64,000 nucleotides of DNA from Alterisphingorhabdus sp051668705 (GTDB lineage: Bacteria; Pseudomonadota; Alphaproteobacteria; Sphingomonadales; Sphingomonadaceae), in contig NZ_CP196351.1 of assembly GCF_051668705.1 (NCBI RefSeq), positions 2,666,001 through 2,730,000 of the forward strand, written 5' to 3'. How positions within the stretch are numbered: position 1 is the first letter of the stretch; every line of letters starts with the position of its first letter. The translations under genes and the position numbers were made by a program. The notes below the pieces were generated by a model, which did not search any database, was not told the origin of the DNA, and saw only the letters and a program-made list of their open reading frames with translations. Of this stretch, positions 1-11,335 are shown one piece after another.

Positions 1-1437
<1,437 letters not shown>

Positions 1438-1867
1438 CACACCACCAATGACAGCATTGGATCAAGTTGAAGTGCCTTGCATAAAAACACTTCGCGACAA
1501 GACCCATCTCGACAGCCGTCACGGCTATTTGATGTGAATGATAATATCTCAGCCAGATATTCTAACATAACACCCCTTGGGAGAGGTGCTATGGTGCAGC
1601 ACAACAATGTTGTACTGCTATGCACATATATTATGTGCATGATGAATGTGTGCCATGATCAAGATAAATCTTGTCATGCCACGGCATCGATTAAAAAAAC
1701 CCATTTACAATGTCAAAGAAGCGAACCAAATCGTTCGAGAAGGTTCGCACATCCGGTTTGAGCCGGAATAGAATGTCTTCATTCTTGGAGAAGAATAGCA
1801 ATGAGCGAGAATGACCTAGTGTCGTCCTCAAACAAATTGCTATGATGTTATATAACCACTAATAAGA
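1438..1867 (-). other. 16S-23S spacer, 23S-proximal part, with a run of hairpins
   Basis: No gene is seen in this stretch. It holds several short perfect or near-perfect inverted repeats in a row: 1514-1526 (agccg/cggct), 1543-1561 (aatatct/agatatt), 1596-1618 (gcag-acaac/gttgt-ctgc), 1620-1640 (atgcacata/tatgtgcat) and 1654-1678 (catga-caagat/atcttg-tcatg). In the transcript these would fold into consecutive stem-loops upstream of the 23S 5' end. A boxA-like element lies at 1707-1722. Confidence 0.7.
1707..1722 (-). promoter_or_regulatory. boxA-like antitermination element in the rrn spacer
   Basis: Read on the minus strand this is GCTTCTTTGACATTGT, close to the boxA consensus (TGCTCTTTAACA) bound by NusB/NusE. 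The same core, CTTTGACATTGT, recurs in the rrn leader at 3951-3966, which supports function. It sits between tRNA-Ala and 23S, the usual place for the second rrn boxA. Confidence 0.65.
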
Positions 1868-1943
1868 TGGTGGAGCCTATCGGGATCGAACCGATGACCC
1901 CCTGCTTGCAAAGCAGGTGCTCTCCCAGCTGAGCTAAGGCCCC
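1868..1943 (-). tRNA. alaT: tRNA-Ala (TGC anticodon)
   Basis: The reverse complement is a complete 76-nt tRNA starting GGGGCCTTAGCTCAG and ending CCA. The anticodon loop CTTTGCAAG gives TGC, and the T arm has GGTTCGATCC. It is encoded in the 16S-23S spacer next to tRNA-Ile, the standard alphaproteobacterial arrangement. The CCA end is encoded. Confidence 0.97.
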
Positions 1944-1964
1944 CTATCTGGTATCTGATAATCA

Positions 1965-2041
<77 letters not shown>

Positions 2042-2130
2042 AAGAACGCCTTACGGCATATTCGGGCAAACCCGGTCGCCAGCTAGCGGCTAATTTCACT
2101 TACAGTGTTGCTGTAAGCAAATCTCCAGAA

Positions 2131-2153
2131 TGAAGGGACATGAGGACGACGGC
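2131..2153 (-). repeat. 16S processing stem, 3'-side strand
   Basis: This 23-base segment just outside the 16S 3' end is complementary at 21 of 23 positions to 3917-3939, just outside the 16S 5' end (shared core tgaagggacatg and cgacggc). Such flanking stems are the known RNase III substrates that release pre-16S rRNA. The assignment rests on position and complementarity. Confidence 0.75.
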
Positions 2154-2204
2154 AATTGTTCTTTGGAATGGAGGAAGAAAGAGCAAGCTCTATTCTATCC
2201 GCCT

Positions 2205-3717
<1,513 letters not shown>

Positions 3718-3916
3718 ATACAAACCTATAGGCACGGATAAATCCGCTAACCCATAAGAAAGAATTTCAAGGAGCCGTTCCTGCACAAATCTTAATTACG
3801 TATATGGATACATATTTAGGACATGGTTTCAGTTTCAATCAGGCAAGCCCGATAGAAACCTAGGAACGACTTAAATTTACCGAATTACCAACACCTTGAA
3901 AGCTGTTGGATCCGGA

Positions 3917-3939
3917 GCCGTCGCCCACATGTCCCTTCA
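3917..3939 (-). repeat. 16S processing stem, 5'-side strand
   Basis: Partner of 2131-2153. The two segments pair at 21 of 23 positions and bracket the mature 16S, as expected for an RNase III processing stem. Confidence 0.75.
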
Positions 3940-3950
3940 TCTACATTCTA

Positions 3951-3966
3951 ACAATGTCAAAGAGCC
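3951..3966 (-). promoter_or_regulatory. boxA antitermination element in the rrn leader
   Basis: The minus strand reads GGCTCTTTGACATTGT, a good match to the rrn boxA consensus and sharing its core with the spacer element at 1707-1722. It lies between the promoter and 16S, where the Nus/SuhB antitermination complex loads in other bacteria. Confidence 0.7.
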
Positions 3967-3968
3967 GA

Positions 3969-4039
3969 CCAACATAATTAGCGGACAACAATTGTTCCCC
4001 GATCCTTTGTACCGGGGGACTGTTGTCCGATTATGTTGG
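3969..4039. repeat. long inverted repeat in the rrn leader
   Basis: The arms are ccaacataat...ggacaaca (3969-3978, 3983-3990) and tgttgtcc...attatgttgg (4021-4028, 4030-4039). They are perfect apart from small bulges (tagc on one side, g on the other). The loop holds a further weak cccc/gggg pairing. It is transcribed in the leader between the predicted start site and boxA, so it should form a strong RNA hairpin. A role in processing, pausing or transcript stability is possible but unproven. Confidence 0.7.
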
Positions 4040-4090
4040 CGACCGATCCGTAGAAGCGTTTAGAGCGTCATCTCCGTGCCGGTGAGAGGT

Positions 4091-4119
4091 CATATATGGG
4101 GGGCTTCTGATTCCGTCAA
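4091..4119 (-). promoter_or_regulatory. predicted rrn promoter (sigma70-like)
   Basis: On the minus strand TTGACG (4119-4114) is followed after exactly 17 bases by TATATG (4096-4091). This points toward the rrn operon and leaves a leader of about 365 bases containing the hairpin and boxA. The promoter lies about 60 bp from the divergent flippase start, so the two transcription units share this control region. Confidence 0.65.
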
Positions 4120-4176
4120 CACACTTTCGTAATTTTGTTGCAAAAAAATTTGCAAATGTGCGTTAGAAGCGTCCTC

Positions 4177-5730
4177 ATGAGTGACCACGTTACAGATGAT
4201 ATGGGTGTAAAACCCGCAAATACAAGCACCTCTGCTGGTAAGTCGGGTTTTGGCGACACTGTCAAAACCGCACTTTTCTGGCGTTCGGGCAGTCAAATCC
4301 TTGCTCAGATACTCACCTGGGGATCAACACTTGCAGTTATCAGGATACTTGATCCATCAGATTATGGCCTGTTTGCTATGTCGCAAACTTTATTGGCCTT
4401 TCTGGCTTTTTTGAATGGCTATGGCTTTGCCAGTTCACTGATTCAGTCTGAAAATGTGAGTCGCAAACAGATTCGCCAGGCTTTTGGCCTATTGATTCTT
4501 CTCAATATGATTCTTGCGATAGCCCAAATCGCACTCGCACCGATTGTGGCGGCCTATTATCAGGAGCCTATTGTCGCCAATATGCTCTGGGTTCAGGCCC
4601 TTATATATCTGGCGACACCGTTTATTGTGATTCCCGAAGTGTTGATGAGCAGGCAGCTTGATTTCAAAAGGCAGGCAATCGTCAATTTGATCGCCGCCAT
4701 AATAGGCGCGGTTGTTGCTTTTGTCCTTGCCCTATCTGACTGGGGCGTGTGGGCATTGGTCTTTGCGCCGATATCATTATTCTGGACGCGGGCTATTGGA
4801 CTGACACTGGCGGGCCGATTCTTTTATATGCCCAGCTTCGACTTTCGCGGAACAGGCGCGATGATCAGTTTTGGCTCGGCTATGCTGATTGGCCATTTGT
4901 TCTGGGTCATCCAATCGCAATCCAGCATATTCATCGCTGGCCGGTTTATCGCCACCGATGCATTGGGTATATATGCCACGGCACTGTTTCTGGCGCAGAT
5001 ATTTGCGACCAAGTTTATCCCACCGCTCAATGCGGTCGCCTTTCCTGCTTATGCGCAACTGCAAAATGACCCCTCGCGTCTAAGCTGGTCATTCTTAAAA
5101 GCGGTGCGGCTCATATTGTTGGTGTCATGCCCACTCTATATAGGTCTGTCCGTCACTGCGAACGAGCTTGTTCATATCGTCTTTGTCGAAAAATGGTTCA
5201 GCTTGGGGCCATTGCTGCAAATTATCTCGCTCGCCATGCCCTTTATGACATTGCAGATTTTGTTCGGGCCAGCGCTCAATGCTCTAGGTAAACCGCAAAT
5301 AACCATGCGCAATGCTATGTTCGGCGCAATTATCATGTCCGCGACTTTCGCCCTTGCCGTGCAGTTTGGAACTATCGGCATGGCTTATGGTTGGCTTATT
5401 GCATTTCCGCTTTTGACCGCTTTCACTTTTTGGCAAGCACATAGATGGATCAATATTAGTGCCCTACAATTGCTCAAAGCAATGTGGCCTGCCGCATCAG
5501 CTTCAGCCATTATGGGTGTTGTCGTTTATCTGGTTGGCGCGTTTCTGCTGCCCGGCCTTTCACTTGATCTTTTGCAAAACATTTTCAGATTCGGCGTAAT
5601 GGTGGCGATAGGCGGTCTCGTCTATGTGCTGACTTTGCGGCTTTTATTGCCTGAAACTCTGAGCGAACTCATAAGACTCATCATCAAACGCAAGCCACCA
5701 CAATCTGGAGATTCGGCTGCAGGTGCTTAG
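4177..5730 (+). CDS. MOP-superfamily polysaccharide flippase (Wzx/lipopolysaccharide exporter type)
   Basis: Predicted integral membrane protein of 517 residues with about 12-14 hydrophobic segments through its whole length, matching the polysaccharide transporter branch of the MOP/MATE superfamily. Typical features are the N-terminal FWRSGSQILAQILTWGSTL and ILDPSDYGLFAM segments. Members flip lipid-linked oligosaccharides across the inner membrane during O-antigen or exopolysaccharide assembly. The frame is open from a TTG at 4135, but the ATG at 4177 is preferred because it precedes the conserved part. No strong ribosome-binding site is visible. It is divergent from the rrn promoter and close to a Wzb-like phosphatase and ugd, which suggests envelope polysaccharide work; the exact substrate is unknown. 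Confidence 0.85.
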   Translation: MSDHVTDDMGVKPANTSTSAGKSGFGDTVKTALFWRSGSQILAQILTWGSTLAVIRILDPSDYGLFAMSQTLLAFLAFLNGYGFASSLIQSENVSRKQIRQAFGLLILLNMILAIAQIALAPIVAAYYQEPIVANMLWVQALIYLATPFIVIPEVLMSRQLDFKRQAIVNLIAAIIGAVVAFVLALSDWGVWALVFAPISLFWTRAIGLTLAGRFFYMPSFDFRGTGAMISFGSAMLIGHLFWVIQSQSSIFIAGRFIATDALGIYATALFLAQIFATKFIPPLNAVAFPAYAQLQNDPSRLSWSFLKAVRLILLVSCPLYIGLSVTANELVHIVFVEKWFSLGPLLQIISLAMPFMTLQILFGPALNALGKPQITMRNAMFGAIIMSATFALAVQFGTIGMAYGWLIAFPLLTAFTFWQAHRWINISALQLLKAMWPAASASAIMGVVVYLVGAFLLPGLSLDLLQNIFRFGVMVAIGGLVYVLTLRLLLPETLSELIRLIIKRKPPQSGDSAAGA

Positions 5731-5742
5731 TCAGAAGATTTA

Positions 5743-6219
5743 TTAGTCTTCGCCAAGCAACGAAGAAAAGAGACTGGGCATAGCCTGATTGACCAATGTC
5801 CAGACATGCAGAAAATCTGAACCATCACCATAATAGGGGTCCGGCACATCCTGCCCGATGTCGCTAGGAGCAAAGTCTAGTAACAGACAGATCTCGGCAT
5901 GGTCTGAGGCTTCCAAATTTGCAGCGCGCAACGCCTCAATATCCGCCAAGTTTTGCCGATCCATTGCGCAGATCAGATCAAAACGCGCAAAATCGGCCAA
6001 TTTCAACTGACGTGCTTTTTGCCGTGATATATCCACGCCATAAGATTGCGCGATAGCTATGCTTCGCGAATCAGGAGGATTGCCAATATGCCAAGCTCCC
6101 GTCCCTGCCGAGTCGAGCCGCACTTCTTTGCCATTTTGCATCGCAAATGCTGCGGCCACCCCTTCGGCCAATGGTGATCGACAGATATTGCCCAGACAGA
6201 CAAACAGAATGGATGCCAT
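5743..6219 (-). CDS. low-molecular-weight protein-tyrosine phosphatase
   Basis: 158 residues, normal family length. The N-terminus MASILFVCLGNICRSP contains the P-loop CX5R(S) with nucleophile Cys8 and Arg14. The general-acid Asp is in VPDPYYGD near residue 128. The family hydrolyses phosphotyrosine; Wzb-like members dephosphorylate tyrosine kinases that control polysaccharide export. It converges with the flippase, leaving only 12 bases between them. A Wzb-like role is inferred from context; no Wzc-type kinase is seen in the window. Confidence 0.92.
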   Translation of the reverse strand: MASILFVCLGNICRSPLAEGVAAAFAMQNGKEVRLDSAGTGAWHIGNPPDSRSIAIAQSYGVDISRQKARQLKLADFARFDLICAMDRQNLADIEALRAANLEASDHAEICLLLDFAPSDIGQDVPDPYYGDGSDFLHVWTLVNQAMPSLFSSLLGED

Positions 6220-6308
6220 GGTGATGTTGACCCTGATAGATTTTCGCGTTGCTTATTGTCTCTGCCATGTTAGCCAGATGCAATAAAATAAAAATAGGAG
6301 AATATGCT

Positions 6309-7979
6309 ATGGCCTCAAAGGGGACCAAAGTCGACGCAGAGGCGGCTCCCATGAGCAGCGATATCGATCAGGCCAAAGCACCGGGGCGCATATATAGCTA
6401 TTATGTTCTGTCATTGCTGGTCGTGTTTTACGCATTCAACTTTTTAGATCGGCAAATCATAACAATACTCGCCCCATCATTAAAAACTGATCTGAACCTT
6501 AGCGACGCGCAAATAGGCCTATTATTCGGCACGGCATTTGCGCTTTTCTACGCACTCTTTGGCATTCCATTGGCAAAACTGGCTGATGGGTGGAACCGCG
6601 TAAAGACAATCTCGCTAGGGCTTAGCTTATGGTCGGCCATGACTGCCGTTAGCGGTTTTGCAGGAAATTTTGCCCAGCTCGGTGCTGCGCGTATAGGCGT
6701 AGGCATCGGTGAAGCCAGCGCTTCACCAGCAGCCTATTCATTGATTCAGGATTATTTTCCCAAAAGGCAAAGGGCAACCGCGCTCGCATTTTATAGCAGC
6801 GGCATCTATGTCGGAGTAGGTGCATCGCTTATATTTGGCGGCGCGGTCATCGGCTATTGGGATAGCAACTTTACCCCCGAAACGCGGCCCTTTGGTTTAG
6901 CAGGCTGGCAAGCCACATTCTTGGCTTTCGGGGTCCCGGGTTTATTGCTCGCTCTGCTTGTCCGTTTCACTGTGCGCGAACCGGTGCGCGGCCTTTTCGA
7001 CGGCATAAAATCCATCAAAGAAGCTCCACACCCCTTCAAAGATGTTGCCCGTGAAATGGCAACAATGTTCCCTCCATTCAGCATCATCAACCTTGCAAAG
7101 GTGAAGAACGACCGCAGCGCTCTGCATCGCAACATTCTTGTTTTGGGGGCCAGTATCGCCTTTGCAATATTGTTGGTTTTTTGGACAGATGGCTTGCTAG
7201 CAGAAGGCAAAAAGGCGCCAATTGGCAGCATTGGCGGAATCACTATCACCACCAATGTTGTGCAATGGACGGCCATGGCTATAGGCGTTTATTGCAGCTT
7301 TAGCTGGTTACAATCCATCCGCAATCGCGACCTTCCGGCCGCCAAACTGATTGGGAATAAGAGCTTTGCCATGCTCTCTCTGGTGGGGGGCTTGGCCTCA
7401 TTTGCCAGCTATGGCCTGTCGCCTTTTATCTTCCTGTATAGCAGCCAGACATTTGGCGTTGGCCCAGAATCGGCAATCACATTGGGCTGGATATTGGCCA
7501 TTAGCGGCGGTTTAGGGACGATTTTTGGTGGCGCTTTGTCCGATCGTGCAAAGAAAATTAATGCCTCGGGCCGCGTTTATGTAGTTTTTTTCGCGCTGGG
7601 CTTCAGCGCCATTGCCACATATTTCCAGCTAACCACAGAGAATCTTACGCTCTTTTATGTCTTGCTAGGCGCAAGCAACTTTCTTCAAATCATGTGGCTG
7701 GCGCCTATAGCCGCAACGACTCAAGATTTGGTACTGCCGCGCATGCGCGGTACGGCCGCTGCAATATTTCTACTAGGCACCAATATCATAGGCCTTGGCA
7801 TGGGGCCGTATGTGGTAGGATTAATTAGTGATGTAACAGGAGATTTGCGCTTTGCCATGCTCTCTGTCTTGGGAATGTTCCCAATAATATTGTTGCTGCT
7901 TATATTGTTGATTAAGCGTGTGCCGGAAATGGAACGCACCGTATTAGAACGCGCGCGAGCGGCGGGAGAGGCTGTCTAA
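6309..7979 (+). CDS. spinster-family MFS transporter
   Basis: 556-residue major facilitator with about 12 membrane segments. The N-terminal half carries the spinster-type signature (FLDRQIITILAPSLK, then GLLFGTAFALFYALFGIPLA, LADGWNR and GIGEASASPAAYSLI). The C-terminal half contains the partner segments and LGLGMGPYVVGLISD. The frame opens at 6249, but AGGAG at 6296-6300 lies 8 bases before the ATG at 6309, which is therefore the start. The substrate is unknown; bacterial relatives are annotated broadly for organic anions or lipids. Confidence 0.88.
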   Translation: MASKGTKVDAEAAPMSSDIDQAKAPGRIYSYYVLSLLVVFYAFNFLDRQIITILAPSLKTDLNLSDAQIGLLFGTAFALFYALFGIPLAKLADGWNRVKTISLGLSLWSAMTAVSGFAGNFAQLGAARIGVGIGEASASPAAYSLIQDYFPKRQRATALAFYSSGIYVGVGASLIFGGAVIGYWDSNFTPETRPFGLAGWQATFLAFGVPGLLLALLVRFTVREPVRGLFDGIKSIKEAPHPFKDVAREMATMFPPFSIINLAKVKNDRSALHRNILVLGASIAFAILLVFWTDGLLAEGKKAPIGSIGGITITTNVVQWTAMAIGVYCSFSWLQSIRNRDLPAAKLIGNKSFAMLSLVGGLASFASYGLSPFIFLYSSQTFGVGPESAITLGWILAISGGLGTIFGGALSDRAKKINASGRVYVVFFALGFSAIATYFQLTTENLTLFYVLLGASNFLQIMWLAPIAATTQDLVLPRMRGTAAAIFLLGTNIIGLGMGPYVVGLISDVTGDLRFAMLSVLGMFPIILLLLILLIKRVPEMERTVLERARAAGEAV

Positions 7980-7995
7980 TCTCAGCGCTACAATA

Positions 7996-8031
7996 TTGGT
8001 CGTTGCTGATGAAGCCGGCTTTACCGACCAA
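7996..8031. repeat. inverted repeat between convergent genes
   Basis: ttggtcg (7996-8002) pairs with cgaccaa (8025-8031), and the loop contains the perfect palindrome aagccggctt (8012-8021). It lies at the convergent ends of the MFS and ugd genes and overlaps the last ugd codons. It may end transcription from either side but has no clear T-run. Confidence 0.4.
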
Positions 8032-9322
8032 CGCTATAATAGGTGAACCCTATGGCCTTGGCTTCCTCAGGGTTATATATATTCCTAAGGTCAATCAGCA
8101 CTGGCTGGGCTGCAAGTTCGCGCATCCGGCGCAAATCAAGCGCGCGAAATGCATCCCATTCCGTAACAATCACTATGGCATCCGCATCAATTACAGCTTC
8201 ATAGCTGTCTTTGGCCATTGATACTTCAGGCATGATTGCTGATGCTGCCTCCATGCCTTCTGGATCATACCCCGTTAAAGACGCACCGCCATCAAGCAGC
8301 GCTTGTGCAATAGCAATGGAAGGTGCGTCGCGCATATCATCAGTATTGGGTTTGAAAGTCAAACCAAGCAGAGCAATCTTACGGCCACGAACATCGCCAT
8401 TAAGCGCATCAATAACTTTGCGGCCCATTGCACGCTTACGATTATCATTCACCTGCACAACCGATTCGACGATGCGCATCGGGCTGTTATAATCTTGGCT
8501 GGTTTTCAGCAGAGCAAGCGTGTCTTTAGGAAAGCATGAGCCACCATAGCCAGGGCCTGCATGCAAAAATTTGGCACCAATGCGATTATCGAGCCCGATG
8601 CCGCGTGAGACATCCTGAATATCTGCGCCAACTTTCTCGCACAAATCCGCCACTTCGTTGATGAAAGTAATTTTTGTCGCAAGAAATGCATTGGCGGCAT
8701 ATTTGGTGATTTCTGCCGTGCGTCGTCCTGTGAAAAGAATAGGCGCCTCATTCAAAAATAATGGCCGATAAACCTCACGCATAACGCGCTGGGCCTCCTC
8801 ATGCTCACAACCAATAACGATGCGATCAGGGCGTTTAAAATCTCCAATCGCCGCGCCTTCACGCAGAAACTCGGGGTTAGAGACAACATGTACAGTCACG
8901 TTCGGATTGGTTTCTCGCAATATGCGTTCAACCTCGTCGCCTGTACCGACTGGCACAGTGGACTTGTTAACGACAACGGCAGATTTCTTGAGATTCTCAC
9001 CAATCTCTCGTGCAGCAGCATAGACATATTGCAAATCAGCATGGCCATCACCGCGGCGCGACGGAGTGCCGACAGCGATAAAGATGGCGTCGGCATCTGC
9101 TACAGCGCTGGCCAAATCGGTCGTAAAACTTAACCGTCCAGCGTCTGCATTGGAAGTGACCAGTGCATCCAAGCCTGGTTCATAAATTGGCATCTTGCCA
9201 GCGCGGAGACCATCAATCTTAGCCGCATCTTTATCGACGCAGACAACATCATGACCAAAGTCTGAAAAACATGCGCCAGAAACAAGACCGACATAGCCTG
9301 AGCCTATCATTGCAATTTTCAT
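8021..9322 (-). CDS. ugd: UDP-glucose 6-dehydrogenase
   Basis: 433 residues, usual length. It oxidises UDP-glucose to UDP-glucuronate with two NAD+. The N-terminal Rossmann fold starts MKIAMIGSGYVGLVSG. The central domain has the catalytic-cysteine motif GPGYGGSCFPKD, and the C-terminal UDP-binding domain has GLTFKPNTDDMRDAPS. The frame extends upstream to 9403, but the ATG at 9322 begins exactly at the Rossmann strand and is preceded by AGCAGGTG. It supplies uronic acid precursors for surface polysaccharides, consistent with the nearby flippase and phosphatase. It lies downstream of the ompA-like gene but is separated from it by a strong terminator. Confidence 0.95.
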   Translation of the reverse strand: MKIAMIGSGYVGLVSGACFSDFGHDVVCVDKDAAKIDGLRAGKMPIYEPGLDALVTSNADAGRLSFTTDLASAVADADAIFIAVGTPSRRGDGHADLQYVYAAAREIGENLKKSAVVVNKSTVPVGTGDEVERILRETNPNVTVHVVSNPEFLREGAAIGDFKRPDRIVIGCEHEEAQRVMREVYRPLFLNEAPILFTGRRTAEITKYAANAFLATKITFINEVADLCEKVGADIQDVSRGIGLDNRIGAKFLHAGPGYGGSCFPKDTLALLKTSQDYNSPMRIVESVVQVNDNRKRAMGRKVIDALNGDVRGRKIALLGLTFKPNTDDMRDAPSIAIAQALLDGGASLTGYDPEGMEAASAIMPEVSMAKDSYEAVIDADAIVIVTEWDAFRALDLRRMRELAAQPVLIDLRNIYNPEEAKAIGFTYYSVGR

Positions 9323-9468
9323 ATAGCACCTGCTTCCTTGGCTATTATCGAGAGCCCAACTGATTACGGTGTATTCGCATACACAATAAGGGTTAACGGT
9401 CAACTATCCCACGGTAATCTTACATAAAAGCGGCAAACATGGCGGTAGTGAAATATGGAGCGCGCACA

Positions 9469-9501
9469 AAAAAAGGGTCGGCAATTAAGCCGACCCTTTT
9501 T
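9469..9501 (-). terminator. rho-independent terminator of the OmpA-family gene
   Basis: A GC-rich perfect hairpin, gggtcggc/gccgaccc, has a six-base loop and is flanked by A5 and T5 runs (aaaaagggtcggc ... gccgacccttttt). It sits 17 bases beyond the stop codon of the OmpA-type gene at 9518. The T-run is on both strands, so it could act in either direction. Confidence 0.9.
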
Positions 9502-9517
9502 GTTAGCTATTAGGCTA

Positions 9518-10648
9518 TTAGTTGCCTGAACCTGGGCCGTATGTGATTTCCACACGACGGTTTTGCAATTCACGAACACCGTCAGCAGTATCAACACGTG
9601 GTGCCGACTCGCCAAATGCTTCGCTAGAAATCGCACCAGCAGAAACGCCGCGTGATGTCAGATAAGCACGAACTGATTCGTTACGACGTTGTGACAAGCC
9701 AACATTGTAGCTTTGTGAGCCAGAACGGTCAGCGTGACCAGCAAGCATGATAGGAACATTATTACAGTTACCATAGGCGGATACTGCATTGTCCAAAATT
9801 GTTGCCGCCTCAGGTGTGATATTCGATTTATCGAAATCGAAGAACACAATGTAAGGGCCTTTTTCACATGTCACTACCGGTGCAGGTGGTGGCGGAGGTG
9901 GTGGTGGCGGAGGTGGTGGTGGCGGAGGTGGTGGCGGCGGAGGTGCCGGTGGAGGCGGAGTATCACCGCCGAAGTTATAAATTATACTACCCAAAAGGCT
10001 GTGCGTACGGATACGACCGTCGAGGTTACGGCCTGTACGATCAACGATGCTCAAAGAATCAGAGTTGAAATAGCGATATTTCAAACCAATATCCCAACTG
10101 TCAGATATTGGCGCGCGGATGCCAGCAAGACCTTGCCAAGCGAAGCCAGTGTCTGAATCATCAACACCGGGGCCGCCGTCAGACGTTTGAGCGGTAAGGG
10201 AAACGTCAGTACGAGCGATACCTACACCACCGCCAACAAAGCCTTGAATTCCGTCATCTTCACCGAAATCAAGCAAGCCATTCAGCATAAATGCTAAAAC
10301 ATTAGTTGATCCTGCTACACCAGGAAAGTTACCTGTAGTGAATGGAGGCGCAAAATCACCAACTGGAAAACCGGAGATGCCATTAAGGAAATCAGGATCT
10401 GCTTCACGGTAGCTTACTTCACCTTCGAGGCGGAAAAAACCAAAGTCATAGCCGACATAGCCGCCTACGTCATACCCAGTATCAGAGCTAACACTGTTGC
10501 CGCCCTCTACTCCATTTACGTCATACTCAATGTCTTCTACGATAGTGATACCGCCATCAACACCGATATACCACTCGCCGTCACGTGCAAAAGCAGGTGT
10601 GGTGAGTGCCGTCGACGCTAATGCCAGTCCGATGACTAACTTCCGCAT
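9518..10648 (-). CDS. OmpA-family outer membrane protein with polyproline linker
   Basis: 376 residues. Signal peptide MRKLVIGLALASTALTTPAFA is followed by an eight-stranded-type beta-barrel (residues about 22-230, beginning GEWYIGVDGG). Then comes a long run of prolines (about 234-262) and a C-terminal OmpA-like peptidoglycan-binding domain (about 265-372). The latter has VFFDFDKSNITPEA, the peptidoglycan-contacting AGHADRSGSQSYN and QRRNESVRAYL, and NRRVEI. It anchors the outer membrane to the cell wall. The start follows an AAGGGGAT ribosome-binding site. Confidence 0.93.
   Translation of the reverse strand: MRKLVIGLALASTALTTPAFARDGEWYIGVDGGITIVEDIEYDVNGVEGGNSVSSDTGYDVGGYVGYDFGFFRLEGEVSYREADPDFLNGISGFPVGDFAPPFTTGNFPGVAGSTNVLAFMLNGLLDFGEDDGIQGFVGGGVGIARTDVSLTAQTSDGGPGVDDSDTGFAWQGLAGIRAPISDSWDIGLKYRYFNSDSLSIVDRTGRNLDGRIRTHSLLGSIIYNFGGDTPPPPAPPPPPPPPPPPPPPPPPPPPAPVVTCEKGPYIVFFDFDKSNITPEAATILDNAVSAYGNCNNVPIMLAGHADRSGSQSYNVGLSQRRNESVRAYLTSRGVSAGAISSEAFGESAPRVDTADGVRELQNRRVEITYGPGSGN
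9891..9950. repeat. 15-bp tandem repeat encoding the OmpA polyproline linker
   Basis: Four consecutive copies of a 15-base unit, ggcggaggtggtggt with small changes, lie at 9891-9905, 9906-9920, 9921-9935 and 9936-9950. Read on the minus strand they encode proline. Copy-number change would add or remove five residues without a frameshift. Confidence 0.8.
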
Positions 10649-10744
10649 TTGGGATCCCCTTTCGGATTCTTAACAAACTCAAGCCTCTAATTAGCGCGAT
10701 GATTGATAAGGCGCAAGACATCAAATGAAGCTAAGTGTTGCCAA

Positions 10745-10773
10745 AATGTCGCCTTTACATTCATATTTGTCAA
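10745..10773 (-). promoter_or_regulatory. possible promoter of the OmpA-family gene
   Basis: On the minus strand a consensus TTGACA (10773-10768) is followed 17 bases later by GACATT, a weak -10. It lies in the 174-bp gap upstream of the ompA-like gene. Only the -35 is convincing. Confidence 0.3.
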
Positions 10774-10822
10774 AAAATGAGGGCAGATTACCATTTAACC
10801 GCATCCATATTGTATCTTATAA

Positions 10823-11296
10823 TCAAAGCTGTGGATACAGAACCCCTATCTCAACTAGCCTATCAATCACTGCGGAAATAGCGACTCTTGCCTGTTCATC
10901 AACTACGTCGCCGCCACTAGCTAATTCGGGTGCTATATAGCTCTTCCACGCCCCCTCACGAAAAAACAACATACCGCCATTGGAGCGGTCATAAATATGT
11001 TGTCCTTCAATTGGAGCGCATAAACGCCATCCAGTGCTCGACCAATATGCAATATGGTTTTCGCATCCCTCCCACTCTCCCGAGGAATTTCCAGAGATCA
11101 GCCAAGATTCGCCACGAACGGGCTGAAGAGTATCTGGGTTGTCAGCTAAACCAACAATAGCTGGAGTCATAACGGCATCGATTTTTTCCAATGCTTCATT
11201 CACCGTTACTTCTTTGTGCGCTTGGGACGGAAATAAAAAAGGCAGTCCGAGTCGCGCACTACGATCCGCTGCATTAAAAACTGGGCTTTGCGACAT
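10823..11296 (-). CDS. DUF2793 protein, last gene of the GTA cluster
   Basis: 157 residues. The segment LGLPFLFPSQAHKEVTVNEAL followed by an aspartate-rich LEKIDAVM stretch is typical of DUF2793 proteins, which occur at the tail end of GTA and phage operons. The second half (HIYDRSNGGMLFFREGAWK) looks like a small beta-rich domain. The start ATG at 11296 has AAAGGAGC eight bases upstream. Its role is unknown; a tail-tip or fibre component is inferred from location, 39 bases after the tail-hub gene. Confidence 0.8.
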   Translation of the reverse strand: MSQSPVFNAADRSARLGLPFLFPSQAHKEVTVNEALEKIDAVMTPAIVGLADNPDTLQPVRGESWLISGNSSGEWEGCENHIAYWSSTGWRLCAPIEGQHIYDRSNGGMLFFREGAWKSYIAPELASGGDVVDEQARVAISAVIDRLVEIGVLYPQL

Positions 11297-11335
11297 AGTA
11301 TAAAGCTCCTTTGAAGAAATTGCTCGGCAGAATAG

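Noticed and set aside
9734..10156. Plus-strand ORF with Arg/Trp-rich repeats
   Set aside because: It is the antisense of the OmpA polyproline repeat; the RRWWW pattern is a direct by-product of the repeat.
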